Of a DNA stretch of 64,000 bases, positions 1 to 12,500 are shown piece after piece. The number at the start of each line of letters is the position of its first letter. Within the stretch, counting starts at the first letter, position 1. This stretch comes from Zonotrichia leucophrys gambelii (Eukaryota; Chordata; Aves; Passeriformes; Passerellidae), in contig NC_088176.1 in NCBI RefSeq assembly GCF_028769735.1, positions 17,951,501-18,015,500 of the forward strand, given 5' to 3'. Under the pieces are notes generated by a model. That model saw only the letters and a program-made list of their open reading frames with translations, was not told where the DNA came from and made no database searches. The translations under genes were made by a program, and so were the position numbers.

Positions 1-369
1 ACACAGAAAGAAGAAGCTGTAGCTCAAGGTTTTGGACCTCAGAGTACAAGGAATAAGAACTTTGCAGGCTATCTGCACTTTGCAACCTTTCAGTTAAATA
101 TATAGAACAGAATTAATGTATTAAATTTGTTTTATGTGGAATAGTTGAGAAATATGAAAGCAAATTTTGGTCAGAATAAGATTAGGAAAGTAATAGAATT
201 AAGTTCCCAAGCTTTCCTCAGTCTTTAAGGAATTTGAGTCAGGGTTAGAATACAGAAGGATGAGGACTATATAAAAATTAGCCCATCCAAATGTTATTTA
301 CATTAACATGCAAATACAATGACTTATAATCAAAGTATATGATTCACCACATTTGCTTCCTGTTTCCAG
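1..369 (+). other. End of an upstream intron
   Basis: AT-rich sequence without a credible coding frame. It ends in a pyrimidine tract and AG at 368-369, the acceptor of the first exon in the window. No repeat recognised. Confidence 0.7.
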
Positions 370-501
370 ACAAAGGGCCCAGATTAATGAACTATAGTCA
401 GTCAACAGAAGATTACAGACAACTGTCTGTGGATTATAGTGACTCTAATAGTATTTCTGAAAGTACATCTTTGATACTGTCTAACCGAGGACACCGGAGA
501 G
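370..501 (+). CDS. FRMPD2: Coding exon e1: linker before FERM
   Basis: 132 nt between the acceptor TTTCCAG and the donor G|GTAAGA. It starts with 2 nt of a split codon and ends with 1 nt of one. The peptide is polar and rich in Ser, Tyr and Asp (for example [13 protein letters not shown]), then ends in a basic RGHRR stretch. It looks like part of the disordered linker that joins the KIND and FERM domains in this family. The function of the segment is unknown. Confidence 0.8.
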
Positions 502-3500
502 GTAAGATTCTTAAAAAAGATTATGTTTGTGAATTATGTATTTATCTCTTTTGTCCCCTGAAGTGTGGGACTGACCACATACTAGGTGACAGATATTCCT
601 ATGCAACTTGGGAGGTATATTTGTGCTAAATTGTAGAGAAGAAAGACACTTTTATATTAGATTCTTTTTCACTTGTGTCTGACAGTAAAGCTATATATTC
701 CCTGGTTACCATGTAACCCCATCAGCTCTTTCTTGCTTCTTGCCCCCTTTGCCAGGTAAAGCTGCTCAGCAGGTCACAAAGTTTGACATTATGTTTTTGG
801 CACATGGGGTCTTGACACAGAAAAAGTGGAACTACCCCTCAAATGCAATGCGGTGGGCAATGTCAAGATGCCAACTCCAAAATCAGTTGAATCTATAAAT
901 AATACCTAAGAGTGAATGTTCTATGAGGACATAATTCAGAGAGAAATTAGGCACATCCTGGGGAAAAAACACATCATGTCTTACCCTCAGCCCTAAGCCC
1001 TCAGCCCAAGGATGAGGAAAGCGAGGTTACTCCTGTTAATACTTTCCTCCTGCAAGGTGCTTTTCTGAAGCTCCAGAATTGCAATCAATACCAGCAGCAA
1101 TAAAAACCTGAGACTTCAGCTGCTCCATGAGTGACACATATGCATGAGTCACACACACAGTCACACACAGGGAAGGTAAAGTCAGAATAGAAATCTGTTT
1201 TGTAAGCAGTTTAAAAGACATTTTGGTCATAAACTTAACAAAGGCTCATTCCAGTGACTTTGTGCATATCTCAGTCTCCACTGAAACACTGGTAGCTGTG
1301 CATACTCAGGATTTTTTAAGACAGGATTCTAAAAATACATGAGTAAACACAGAATGTGAGAGCTTGTTTGTCACAGGCATTCTTTCATGACATAATATAT
1401 TTTTAAAAAAGCATTCTTCTATGAAAAGAAATATTACCTAGAGCACCATTATCAAAGGAGATGAATATCTCTATCAAGACTGTACATTAGGAGCTCCTTT
1501 AACATAAAGTAAATCTATAGCATCAACTTCTTTGAAGAATACATGTTAATTTAATGTCAGATGTGTCTTGGATTTGTGATCAAAGCATGGCAGTCTGGCC
1601 ACTAAAAGTAACCAAGTTGTCCCACTGCTATAACACTTGATATAGAAAGACTAAGGGGAATTTTATGGTCTTGTCAAAATATATTTATGCAATTATTTTA
1701 ATACCACAGTGCAAGCAGAGAATTTTGTGAGGTTTTCTCATTAAAAAGCATGCTTCAGGATTGAATCTTAACTTTGTTAACTAGCTTATCTCAAATCTCA
1801 CATTTTGTCACTACCATCTGCAGCTTGAAAAATCCCCACATGTTTATGCTTATTTTAGCAATGAGACTAGATTTTCTAAGTTTCAAAATTGCAGTTGGTT
1901 GGTTGGTACACTAGAATTCAGTGTCACGTTTTCATGTTGGAATTCAGAGTGAAGTCTCAGGGTGTAGTGCATGAATGTTTTATCAAAATTATTACCCTTC
2001 CATGATAAGCTTCCACACAGCTTATCTTACCACCTCTATCATGCTACTTATGTAATAGTTTGATATGCAATTCTTCAAATAAGATCAATGAAATGATCCA
2101 AGTGAACAAAAATTTAACCTTCTCATCCTTCCCTAAAGATTTCAAACATCTCTGCTGATACAGGAAACATTCATAGAACTACCGCTTGAATAACCCTCTC
2201 TGGTTCTCCCTCTAAATCTCAACCTTCATGTATTTGGACAAAGCACACCTGTTCACTCCGTAGCAACAGAGATGCTGAAGGTGAAAAACAATGCAATCCT
2301 TATTTGCTAAGGACCTACAAACCATCCACTGCTTCTACCGTGTTTTTAAGTTGTAAAAACATTCACAATATATTTAACATAGAAAGAAACCAGGGGAATA
2401 GACACCATCATTCTCATTTCATTGATTTCATATTCTACTCTGATTAAGCCAGAGAAGTTTCATGTCTTTTTCTGCCCATTTTATGCCTGAAAATAGAATA
2501 ACAAAAATTGGGCATAATTTTTGAAGAGAAAAAGCTGATTCACAAATTACCCCCATAGAGATGGAAATGACTATTGTACCTATACAGCCATTGTACCTAG
2601 ACAGCTGTTTTCCAAATTACATTCACATAAAGGGTTATGAAGAGGAAGTAACAATAACTAGGGAACTGGGAATACTGCTGGTATAGAATTCACTAATCCT
2701 ATTAAATAGCCATTTATCATGTCCAAGCAAGGACACAAGAGAGGAAGCTGCCAGTCTAAATTTCTTCCCTGTTGTAATTGTCCCAACATCTGATGCTGAG
2801 TGCTGCTATTGTTGCTTGAATATTGAAATTTCCTTTATTTATTGAAGGAAGAGTTCCAGAGACACACAGATCATGTGACACCACACTTAGTGGATCAAGG
2901 ACAGAAAGCAGCTACAAGCTCTTCATAAACAGGTAAGCTCAATTCAGATTCTACAAGATGGAAGCTGTTTTATAAGCAAGTGGAGCCAGGAACTAGTGTG
3001 GCAATGACAGTATCAGAAAAGGCCTGAATTGCATTTGAGACTGTTTTGCTTATAGATACTATTTATATAGAATAACTAATAAATACATATTATTCTATTA
3101 TGTAGAATAAATAAATAATATTCACCTATACTTGGTTTGGTTCCAAGTGGAACAGTCCAAAAGCTCCAGTGAATAGAACTTGAGCCCTGCACAATCCATA
3201 CCAAACAAATTCAGGATTTCCACATTTACTCTGCACCACTGTGTCCTGCCAGATGCCACAGGCCCCCCAGAACAGCTGCCCCAGCTGTGTCTGCACCAGG
3301 CAGGGAAGCAGCACTATCCCTCCCTCTGTGACTGAAACAGATGGGAAGCTGCTCCACAGAGACTGTGAAAGGATGGATTTGATGATCGTAGAGGTCTTTT
3401 CTAACCTTACTAATTATATAGTTTATTAAGGGAAAAATATCTTGAGAAGGTATGAATAGTCATCACTTTTCGTGTCAAGGCATTCTGTCAGAGTCCTTAT

Positions 3501-6500
3501 TTGTCCACATTCAGATTTTGAATGTGGTCTTGCCTTGCTGTCACATTAAAGCACTGTCACACCTTAAGTGTTCTGGAGTGGTTATGTCAGACCACGTACG
3601 TAATGTATAATTTTCATTTGCATTTCCACTTCAGTGCTTATACTGATTTTTCTCACTTGTGTCAGTCACACCCAGCCCTACACCACCACTGTACTGGTAA
3701 GTTGCAGGTAACCCAGGGTCACCAGCAGTAAAGACCTCTGCTCCGTCATGAGGATTAGCCTCATTTGAGCCATGGCATGGACAGCAGCCCTGTAGACATT
3801 GGCAAAGAAAACTGAGGATTGTACAGCTGATGCTAACTCCTTTTCAAAAGCCAGGGAAACTCCACTGCTGCCAAACAAGAGTTTTCTAGACTGGTGTTAG
3901 CACAGTGCAGCTATAGTCATGGCTGCTTCCAAAGGAAGAAGAGATGTAAGTACTGTCAGCCTCTAGGCACCACAAAGACCAGAATCCCACAGTTAAGCAC
4001 CATGTAATCCCTACAGACATCCCATTTAATTTGGGTTCCTGACCCAGTTAAACAGGAGTTTCTTCTTTTAACACGAGTAATTCTGTCCCACAGGAAATGC
4101 TCAATTTAGATCAACTCCCAATTAAATGTGTCCCAAGTAAACAGTTTGAACTTCCTGATAAATCAGCCATGATAATCTGGGCAATATGAGATATCCCAGT
4201 ACACCTGTAAAAATGCAACAAGAGATTGCAGGATAGTGGCTGCTTTTGTCAAGAAAGAAGTTTCTGTCTACTTGTCTAACTACACACACACACACATATT
4301 TATACATGTGTTCACCAGCATCTATATATACTCACATGGAAAACATCATTACTTTCTACATTAAAACTATAGTACAAAGACAGCTTTCTGATCTGAGATT
4401 TCACACACCTTTCTCTTAATTAAATTGAAAATTCCCTCAGTTCCCTAGGACGTTAATTTATCCTAAAGAATTAGTATTCAAATAATTTAATTCCCATTCT
4501 TGGAAAATTCTGAATAATGTAACAACAAATGTTAAGGCTTTCTGAAGCTTTTTTCTTGAGAAAATAATAAATAGGAATTTGCTTCATCCTGTAGAATTCA
4601 CAGAAGGGAATGGGGCTACAGTCTTTGCCTGTTGGCTTCACCAAAGTTAAACCAGCTGGATCTGGCTCACCAAATGAAGAAAAGAAACAAACCTGACTCT
4701 ATTGAATCAAAGCAGAGTTACGATTTATGTATAAAGGGCACCAGTAATATTACTCCTGTTAAATTATTTCTCTTTTTCTCTAAAGAAACATTAGGGAGCT
4801 TATAGCAGACATTGCCCTGGACTTCATAGCATTCCAGTAGTTACTGTACCTTAAGCTCTCTGTCCCCAGGTCGCTGTTGTGTTGACTGCATGTTTTATAT
4901 TTTCCTCACTATGCATTTCCCTTGGAGGTCGGTGAGCGCTGTAGAAGAAATCCCGGCTGGAACTCAGAGGAACGGCCGACAGAACCTGCTGAGCTTGGGC
5001 TCCACCTTCTCCGTGTCCACAAAGGACTACTCAGCAGCTGCTGCATCACAGAAATGCTTCTTCCACAGGAAGGAAAAGGTGAATGATGAAAAACATATAA
5101 GCTGATTTCAAAATGTAAATATCACTAAAGAGAAGCCTCTCATCTAATTTTTGTTTGACAGTGATGTGCATAATAACTACTGACTTATCTTATTAGATGA
5201 ATATTCTAAATTGACAGACTCCAAATTAGGCATAATCCAGTTGTGCTGTCAGAACTGAAGGCAGTGAAAGCAATTGTCCATAAGGACTATGCAAAAGCTC
5301 ATAATTGATCCCTCTCTGACCTACATATGATTTCTGCCAGCATCAAACACCATATGGACTGTTTTCACCAACCACTTTCACAGCAGCTTCAGAACAGCAA
5401 AAAAATTTACCGAGGCACTTTACCCAAATGTCTGCTAGCCAATGATGCTGAAAGGACTTAAAATTTTTTTACAGTGCATGTCTGGACAGAAAGCATAGGC
5501 TGGCAGTGAATGTGCCCAGACAGTAGTTCTCCTAATTGACTATTTCTACTTGATAAGTTGTGGTAGGACTCTGTTAAATGGAAAGGATAATGTTTCTTTA
5601 TATGGTATGTTGTTTTGCAATCTTTTCCAGATTGCAAAAATTCAGAAATAACTGAATCACAGAAAACTCCACCATGATCCTTCATATGGAGTTTTCTGCT
5701 GTGGAACAAGAAGGGACAGGTTTCAGGCTGATGAGCCCTTTCATCTCCTCCCAGTTCAGAACCTCAATAGTGACCAGTGACAAAAATTTGGTCAAGAGCT
5801 TCAGTTAAATACTTTGGAAAATTATCTTTTCTCATATAAATTTTGTTTTAAATTTCCTTATTATGGTTTTTGTGGGGAATATAACAGCCTTTCACAGGAG
5901 TTCAGCAACTGTTACAACATAGTGTTAGTCCCTCTTTAATGTGATACAAAACTGCATTGTCTGTTGGTAGGACCATAGTATTATTAAACTATTTTTTTAA
6001 AGTATCTAAATGGGTCAAGTTACTAAGTCGTGGGAACAGCTGGAAGGATTCACATCTTATTACTTGAAGACATTTAATTATTTGTGTCTGCTTAAGAGAT
6101 CTAAAAGCATAGATGTATCTGATGAAAACTCAATATATAAAATTAGTTGAGGTGGATACTCAGCAAGAAAAAAAGACCTTAAAACTGTTGAAGTTTTTTG
6201 AAATTAAAACAAAAGAATACAATGTCTACTAATAAGAACCATCAGTCAGTCCTTATTATGGGGAAGAAAGCAGCTCTGCATTCCAGTTTAGTTCACAGGG
6301 AAGCTGGGTTTATTTAATCACAGCAGTGTGTATGTATGTGTTTACATGTCAGTGACTGTCCTCAGAGAATTTGGGAATCAAATGAGAAAAGGTCTCAGAA
6401 TAAATTAAGTTTCTATAAGTGTCATGAAAATAGGTGCCTTGCAAAGGAAATGGATCTTGATTAAGTGCCTTTACAGAAGAAAAGGTCTCAGCATGAGCTT

Positions 6501-9500
6501 ACCTCTACTTAGACCCTGGAGAGTACACACAGGAGGGACCCCAAACAGAGAGAAGCCATCAGTCATCATCTGCACCTTATTAGACACTGAAGTCAATTAG
6601 GTCCAGAATATAGAACAATAGAAATGGGTTTTATTGATACTTGTGCTCAAGATCTTAATTCCATTAAAAAGACTCACTAAATTTCTAAATTGCCTCCTTG
6701 CAGTTTTCAGGTCCAGAATTTGTTATTTTGTCTAGTGAGCCACCAGTGACCTTACAGCTGCCTGGATCAATTGTGGTAAGAATGAACATTAAGAATCTAG
6801 AACTAATCCAGTGACATTTTAGTCAGGGTTCTTTGTAAGTAGCACCTGAGCCTCAAGCCAGCATTTTCTCCATGTCCTCCTCTCAAAACTAGCTGGAGTT
6901 CCTGCAGAGGTATTGAGACTTGAAAGGATGTGCTTTAATTATTAGTGCTTTTTAGTTATTTCTGTTGGTGCAAAAAAAGCTTAATTTATCCTTCTTGGCT
7001 AAGAATGCTCACTTTAGCCCTAGAGCTATGAGACAAAGACTGTACAGCAAATCTGCAATATGACATCTAGTTCCAATGTATGGAACTTCTCCAGCTTGCA
7101 AGCACATGCTTTACTTTTCATCAAGATAAGATAGAAAGTTGACAGAGACAGCAATAAAAATGAGAGCAAAGCAAATTTGGAATTAGCCCCAAATCTAGAA
7201 TAACCCTGGTGACTGGAGAATTTGAGTATGGTCAGCTGTTTTGTTGTGATTCTTTGGGTTTTAAGAAAATTAGAAAGGTTTGTGATATTAATTTATGATA
7301 GGGAGACAGAGAATAGCATGATGTGGTGCCCAATTCCATCAGGTTGCATAGAGACAGGCTACTTGTGAGCCTCAGTAATAAAATGCTGTGGAACTTGCAC
7401 TGCTTGTACTTGGCACTCATTCTTCATTCTTTCTTGCATGTTCTTAGACTAAAAAAGGGAAATCCTATTTGTCCCAAAGGGATCTCAATGTGATTCTACT
7501 CAATGGGCAGTGCCTTGAGGTGCAATGTGACATCAAGACCAAGGCAAGAGATGTTTTCAACACTGTGGTGGCATATGCAAACTTGGTGGAACATTTCTAC
7601 TTTGGCTTGGCTTACCTGAAAGGTAATGAGACAGTTAAGTACAGCTCTGTCCCTCAGTGCCTCTGTAGTTACTTTATCAATGAATTCCAGTAAGAATTCA
7701 TCAAAGAATCATTCAAGAATTCATCAAAGAATCATTCATCAAGAATTCATTCAAAGATCCTTTAAGATCCTTAGGTAGAAGCAGATACAAAGCTTGTGCA
7801 GAAGTAAGGTATGTTGGATTGAACTGCACTGCACTGATGTAAAGCCTGTCTGCCCTAGGACTGTGCATCAGCACAGCCATAAAACATTTACAGGTTGATA
7901 CTCCCAGGCAGAAATGGCTGTGTCCCAGCCTTGCACTCAAATAACACTGAGCCATGCAGCTCCAGCAGAAATTCCAGGAAGCATTGCACTGGGAAAGGCT
8001 GCCTGTGCTTATTCCTAGATATAAGTGGGATACAGGCTCAGCTGTGTTATCTACCAGACCCACTCTCCCCAGTCCCCTTCTGATGGCAGGCACAGCGGAG
8101 ACACTGGGAAAGAGCACACCTTGTGTGTAGGGCATGAGGATTACAAAGGGGTGCAGAACCTGAATGGTGGGAAGAATGCAAGCCCCATGAATCCTTGAGT
8201 GATTTCTCAGATACCGCACTAATCCAGCATCTAACATTTGTAGTCCAAAATTACATACTGTCCTAAGTTCTACATCAAATGAGGAATAAGTTAAATCATG
8301 ACACAGAGAAGTAAATCTCAGCTGACATCCCAAATCCATTTTATTTTTTATTGCTAGTGATGCACTCTATGAAGACAGCAGAACTAAGCTGCTGAAGTAT
8401 ATCCAGGTTTATCACAGAGCCCAAAATTCTCATTTCAGGTAAAGAATTCTTCTTTTTGGATGAGGACACCAAACTCTACAAAGTGGCCCCAGATGGCTGG
8501 AATGACCAACCCAAGAAGAAAATGTCCATCATTAATTTCACTCTCTTTATAAGGATAAAATTCTTTGTCAACCACTTTAATGTTATTCAGTAAGTGCAAA
8601 ATTCTGCTGACTGAAGAAAAACCAGTAGCATTTAGGGATACTATCCAAAGCTCCTCCTGAGTTCCTAAATCCTTTTCTATTCCAGGCATGGCTTGACAAG
8701 GCATCAGTTTTACCTGCAGCTTCGTAAAGATATTTTGGAGGAGCGATTATATTGCAGTGATGAGACTGCCCTGAAACTCGGCGCTTTGGCTTTACAGGCA
8801 GAGCTTGGCAATTATGCTTCTGAGGTGTGCAGAAATAATACAGTATATCTCAGAGGTCTCTCTCTACAACTTTTTCAGCTTTTGTTTGTGACATACAGTT
8901 TAAAGAAGAAATGTGAATAGCAGAGAACTTCAGTTAAGTCCTCCAGATAAGTCCTTCAGACTCAATTATAAAAATTATTAAAATATTCCTGATTATAGAG
9001 TAGTAATGAGCCAGGTGAATTTACCAGGAAATATGGCAGAATGATGAGAGAGTCTAGGTCCTTCATAATTGATAATATATCCTAGAAACTCCAGAAAATC
9101 TGTAGAAAGTTTCCAACACAGGGCCAGCTTAGATGTGCAGAGGGGCTTAAAGAGGTTAGTAAATAAGGAAGACAAAAGCAAAGGCACCCTTCAGAATTCA
9201 CAGCTATCTTATGTGTAGGCTCAGATCCACAAGCTGCAAAGACAGGGAGGTCTCTGATTGCATATCTGAACTAGCTGTCCTAGTTTCAAGTGTAAAGAAA
9301 ACACCCATTTATGTTGGCTTCCATTTCTTCAGCTATGTAAATCAGGATAGCTCTGTTGATTGAACTCTGAGTGGTCAGATCCACCATGGCAAGGGGTCCC
9401 CACTGTAGGTTGTACTGATGCAGCTGTAGCTGTCAGCTCTAAGAGCAGGACACACCTGCAGGCCCAGCTCCTTTCCCCCCTCTGCCCAAAGAAGTTTGAG

Positions 9501-12500
9501 CAGCTGCCTGAGCACAGGGGCAAGAGGCAATTTGGCTGTCAGGGCACTATGTGCTGTTCCCACTTTCCTTTGGGAAATGGTAGCAAGGCAACTTCTGCAT
9601 ATGGGTCACCCTGGAAATGAAATGCAACGAATAAGAAAAGTCAAGAAAGAACAAAAGGCTCCTGTCTCTCTGTTTTTTTTCAATTTTTTTGCCCCCCAGA
9701 TGCATGGGAAGAGCTATTTTCGTGTTGAAGACTACGTCCCAGCCAGTCGAATAGAGAAAATGACCCTGGCATACGTACAGCGAGAGCTTGCTAAATTACA
9801 TCGCATGAATCGCTCCCTTTTTGAGGATGAAGCAGAACTGGAGTTTTTAAAGGTAACTTGCCATACCCCAAACACTATTAATTTTGAGGCAGAAAGCCCC
9901 TCTCTATTTAATGTTGTCTATTTTCTTCTTGCCTGACACACTGGATTTTAGATATGGTGAAAAAAATTTGAATAGTCAACAAAAACCTCAGAATTTCATT
10001 CTGCTGTAGATACTGTCACTTATCACTGAGAGTTTTTATAGCACGTTTTGGTGTATTTGCAGCATTCTAAGGTTTGATGTAAATTTTTGGCATGTTACCA
10101 ACATGTCTGGGCTCCAGAAGATTATAAAACATGAGAATAAGCACTTTTTTGACTTCTGAAATTACAGCAGCTGTTCAGCCACTTCCTAAACATGTAGCAA
10201 TTTTTTGTTTAAAAGTATCTGTGAGCCCTGGAAGTGAGGAAGGAATTATCTGAAGTATTTTCTCACTTGACTATTTCTCTAGGGCTCTAAAGTGTCATGA
10301 TGATGTGGGATTTCACTTTTTTCCTGCTAATTTCTCTTTCTCCCCAGACGTCTTTGCATTCCATCAAATGAAAAATATCAAGGATTAGATAATGGATAAA
10401 TACCAGTAGTCATTTTGCTGCAGTGCCCCATGCTGGTATTTATAGCATCATCTTAGTTTAGTTGCTATTTAATTATATTAGTTCCTCATCTAACACTGTC
10501 AGTGCAATTGAAGAAATAGATTGAAGCTTAGCCTTAATGACAGTCCCATCATGTGTGGCAAATCCCATGAAGAAAAAGCAGCTTTGTTAGTATCTGTTTC
10601 AATGAATAAATCTGTAGAAGGAGCCAACTCATCATAGAAAGTGAGAAAGACCCCATGGCAAGAACATGTAAATTCCAAATATGAAAGGGATTAAAAATTA
10701 AAACCCAGATTCAGCTAGCGATTATAGATGCCCCAGTTTTCAGGACCTGAACATTTGTACTTTGGTTACTTTCTGAGAAAACAGATCTTCTTAAAGTGTT
10801 TTATTTTGGTCACTGAAAATCTCTGTTCACAATTGAAAAGTCATTTGAGGATTCTACATTAGCTTCCCAGAAAGAAAATGTAGGGTTTTAGGATAAACTC
10901 ACATTGGTCTGCAGATCAGACAGTAAATCCCAGTCATATTCCATAGTTCTGTAATGTGTCTGAGTCACATTTTAACACTTTTGTGGCCAAGTACAGGAGG
11001 TAGAAAGACAAGCATGAACACCCAGAACATCTAGGTGAGTTTCTCAGAATATCCCCTACATGGTTAGATGGCAGGGGCAGACACTGGCTCCTCAGACACT
11101 CAGAAGCATTTTCTCCTCTATCTACCTTTCTTCCCATGAATCTTTCTGAGTAAGGCATGGTAAAAGCACTTTTTCTCTAAAGGTGACTCAGCAGCTTCCT
11201 GAATATGGAGTGTTATTCTATCGTGTGTCCCAAGAGAAGAAAGGGACAGAAGGGGACATCATCCTGGGAATCTGTGCCAAAGGCATCATCGTCTATGAGA
11301 ACAAAAATCACACCAGAATCGCCAGTTTAAGATTTCAGTGGCGTGAAACAGAGAGAATTTCAGCTCACGTGAGTTGGAACTAACTGAATCTCTTTACTGC
11401 CTTCCTGTTGCTTTGATAAATTAATTGCATTCAGAACAAGAATTAGATTCACTCCATATGGGCAAGTCCTTTCTGAAAAGAGTTTAAAGTCAAAGCTGGA
11501 TCTGGATGTGCATATGAACATACTGAGTTCTTTGTGAAGTATAGTTCTGCAGTATTTATGCCAAGGCCAAAGACAAATTACCATAAAACTGAATAATCTG
11601 GTGCTGACTATTACAGAGACTATGCCAAATCTCTCCACAGCATGTTTCATATCCATTCCTCTCTTGTCTTTACTGCTCTTTTCTTCTGTTTTTCTGTCTA
11701 CATCAGGTCATGGGATGATGTCTTCCACTTTCCAGATCTCATTATTCCCACCCTCATCTCTTAGTATATTGAAGACTGTTAACAAATTAGTATTGGTGAT
11801 GTGACCCATTTCTAAATGGGATTTTGACATTAGAGGTATATCAATGTACTGTTGTACGGTTTAGGTGTCAAACTGGATCACACATTTCCCAGTTTGTTTG
11901 CTCTCCAAAAATGGTCCTTCTCCCCCTTGAAGATATGTTCCTTTTCATATTAAATTTGTTTAATAATTGTAATATCTGTAGGGCCAAATTTTGCAGTTTT
12001 AGCAACCTGCTATCACTGCATTCAATGTCCTAAGGATCTTGACTTTTGACATAGAAGAGTTCTGATCCCAATGACAGACACCTGGCTTACAAGTGCTGAA
12101 TTTACAACAGGCCTTTACTGAGAACAAAAGGGATGCAGTCAGGCATAAATACAACTGAACGAACCAACAAGATATAAATGAACTGTCAGTGCCTCAATAT
12201 AATGACTGATATATACAGCAACCTGTGCTTTTTTTTTCCTCTTCAGAGAAAAAAATTCATGATTGAAAGCAGTTTCAGTGGTAAGAAACACACCTTCATT
12301 ACTGATACAGCAAAGACATGTAAATACCTACTGGACCTCTGCTCTGCCCAGCACAAATTCAATGCACAGATGAATTCTAGGCAACTTCGTCAAACCTCAT
12401 CAGGTATATTTTAAGCTTATGTTTATGCTAGTCTGTATCAAGCTGAGTTTTTGTTTTATTTTTCAATGTGTCTCCAATTTCTTGCTGTCGCTCCATCCTC

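Noticed and set aside
4870..4927. Extension of e3 upstream to the CCCCAG acceptor at 4869
   Set aside because: In frame with e1, but it gives an odd hydrophobic Cys-rich peptide. Exon e2 plus the 4927 acceptor explains the phases better. Kept only as a possible isoform.
7713..8339. 208-codon antisense open frame as a gene
   Set aside because: No domain, no promoter or splice context, overlaps a tandem repeat. Most likely chance.
11034..11040. Donor-like CTAG|GTGAGT in the e8-e9 intron
   Set aside because: Upstream sequence in the required phase has a stop codon, and no matching acceptor gives an open exon.
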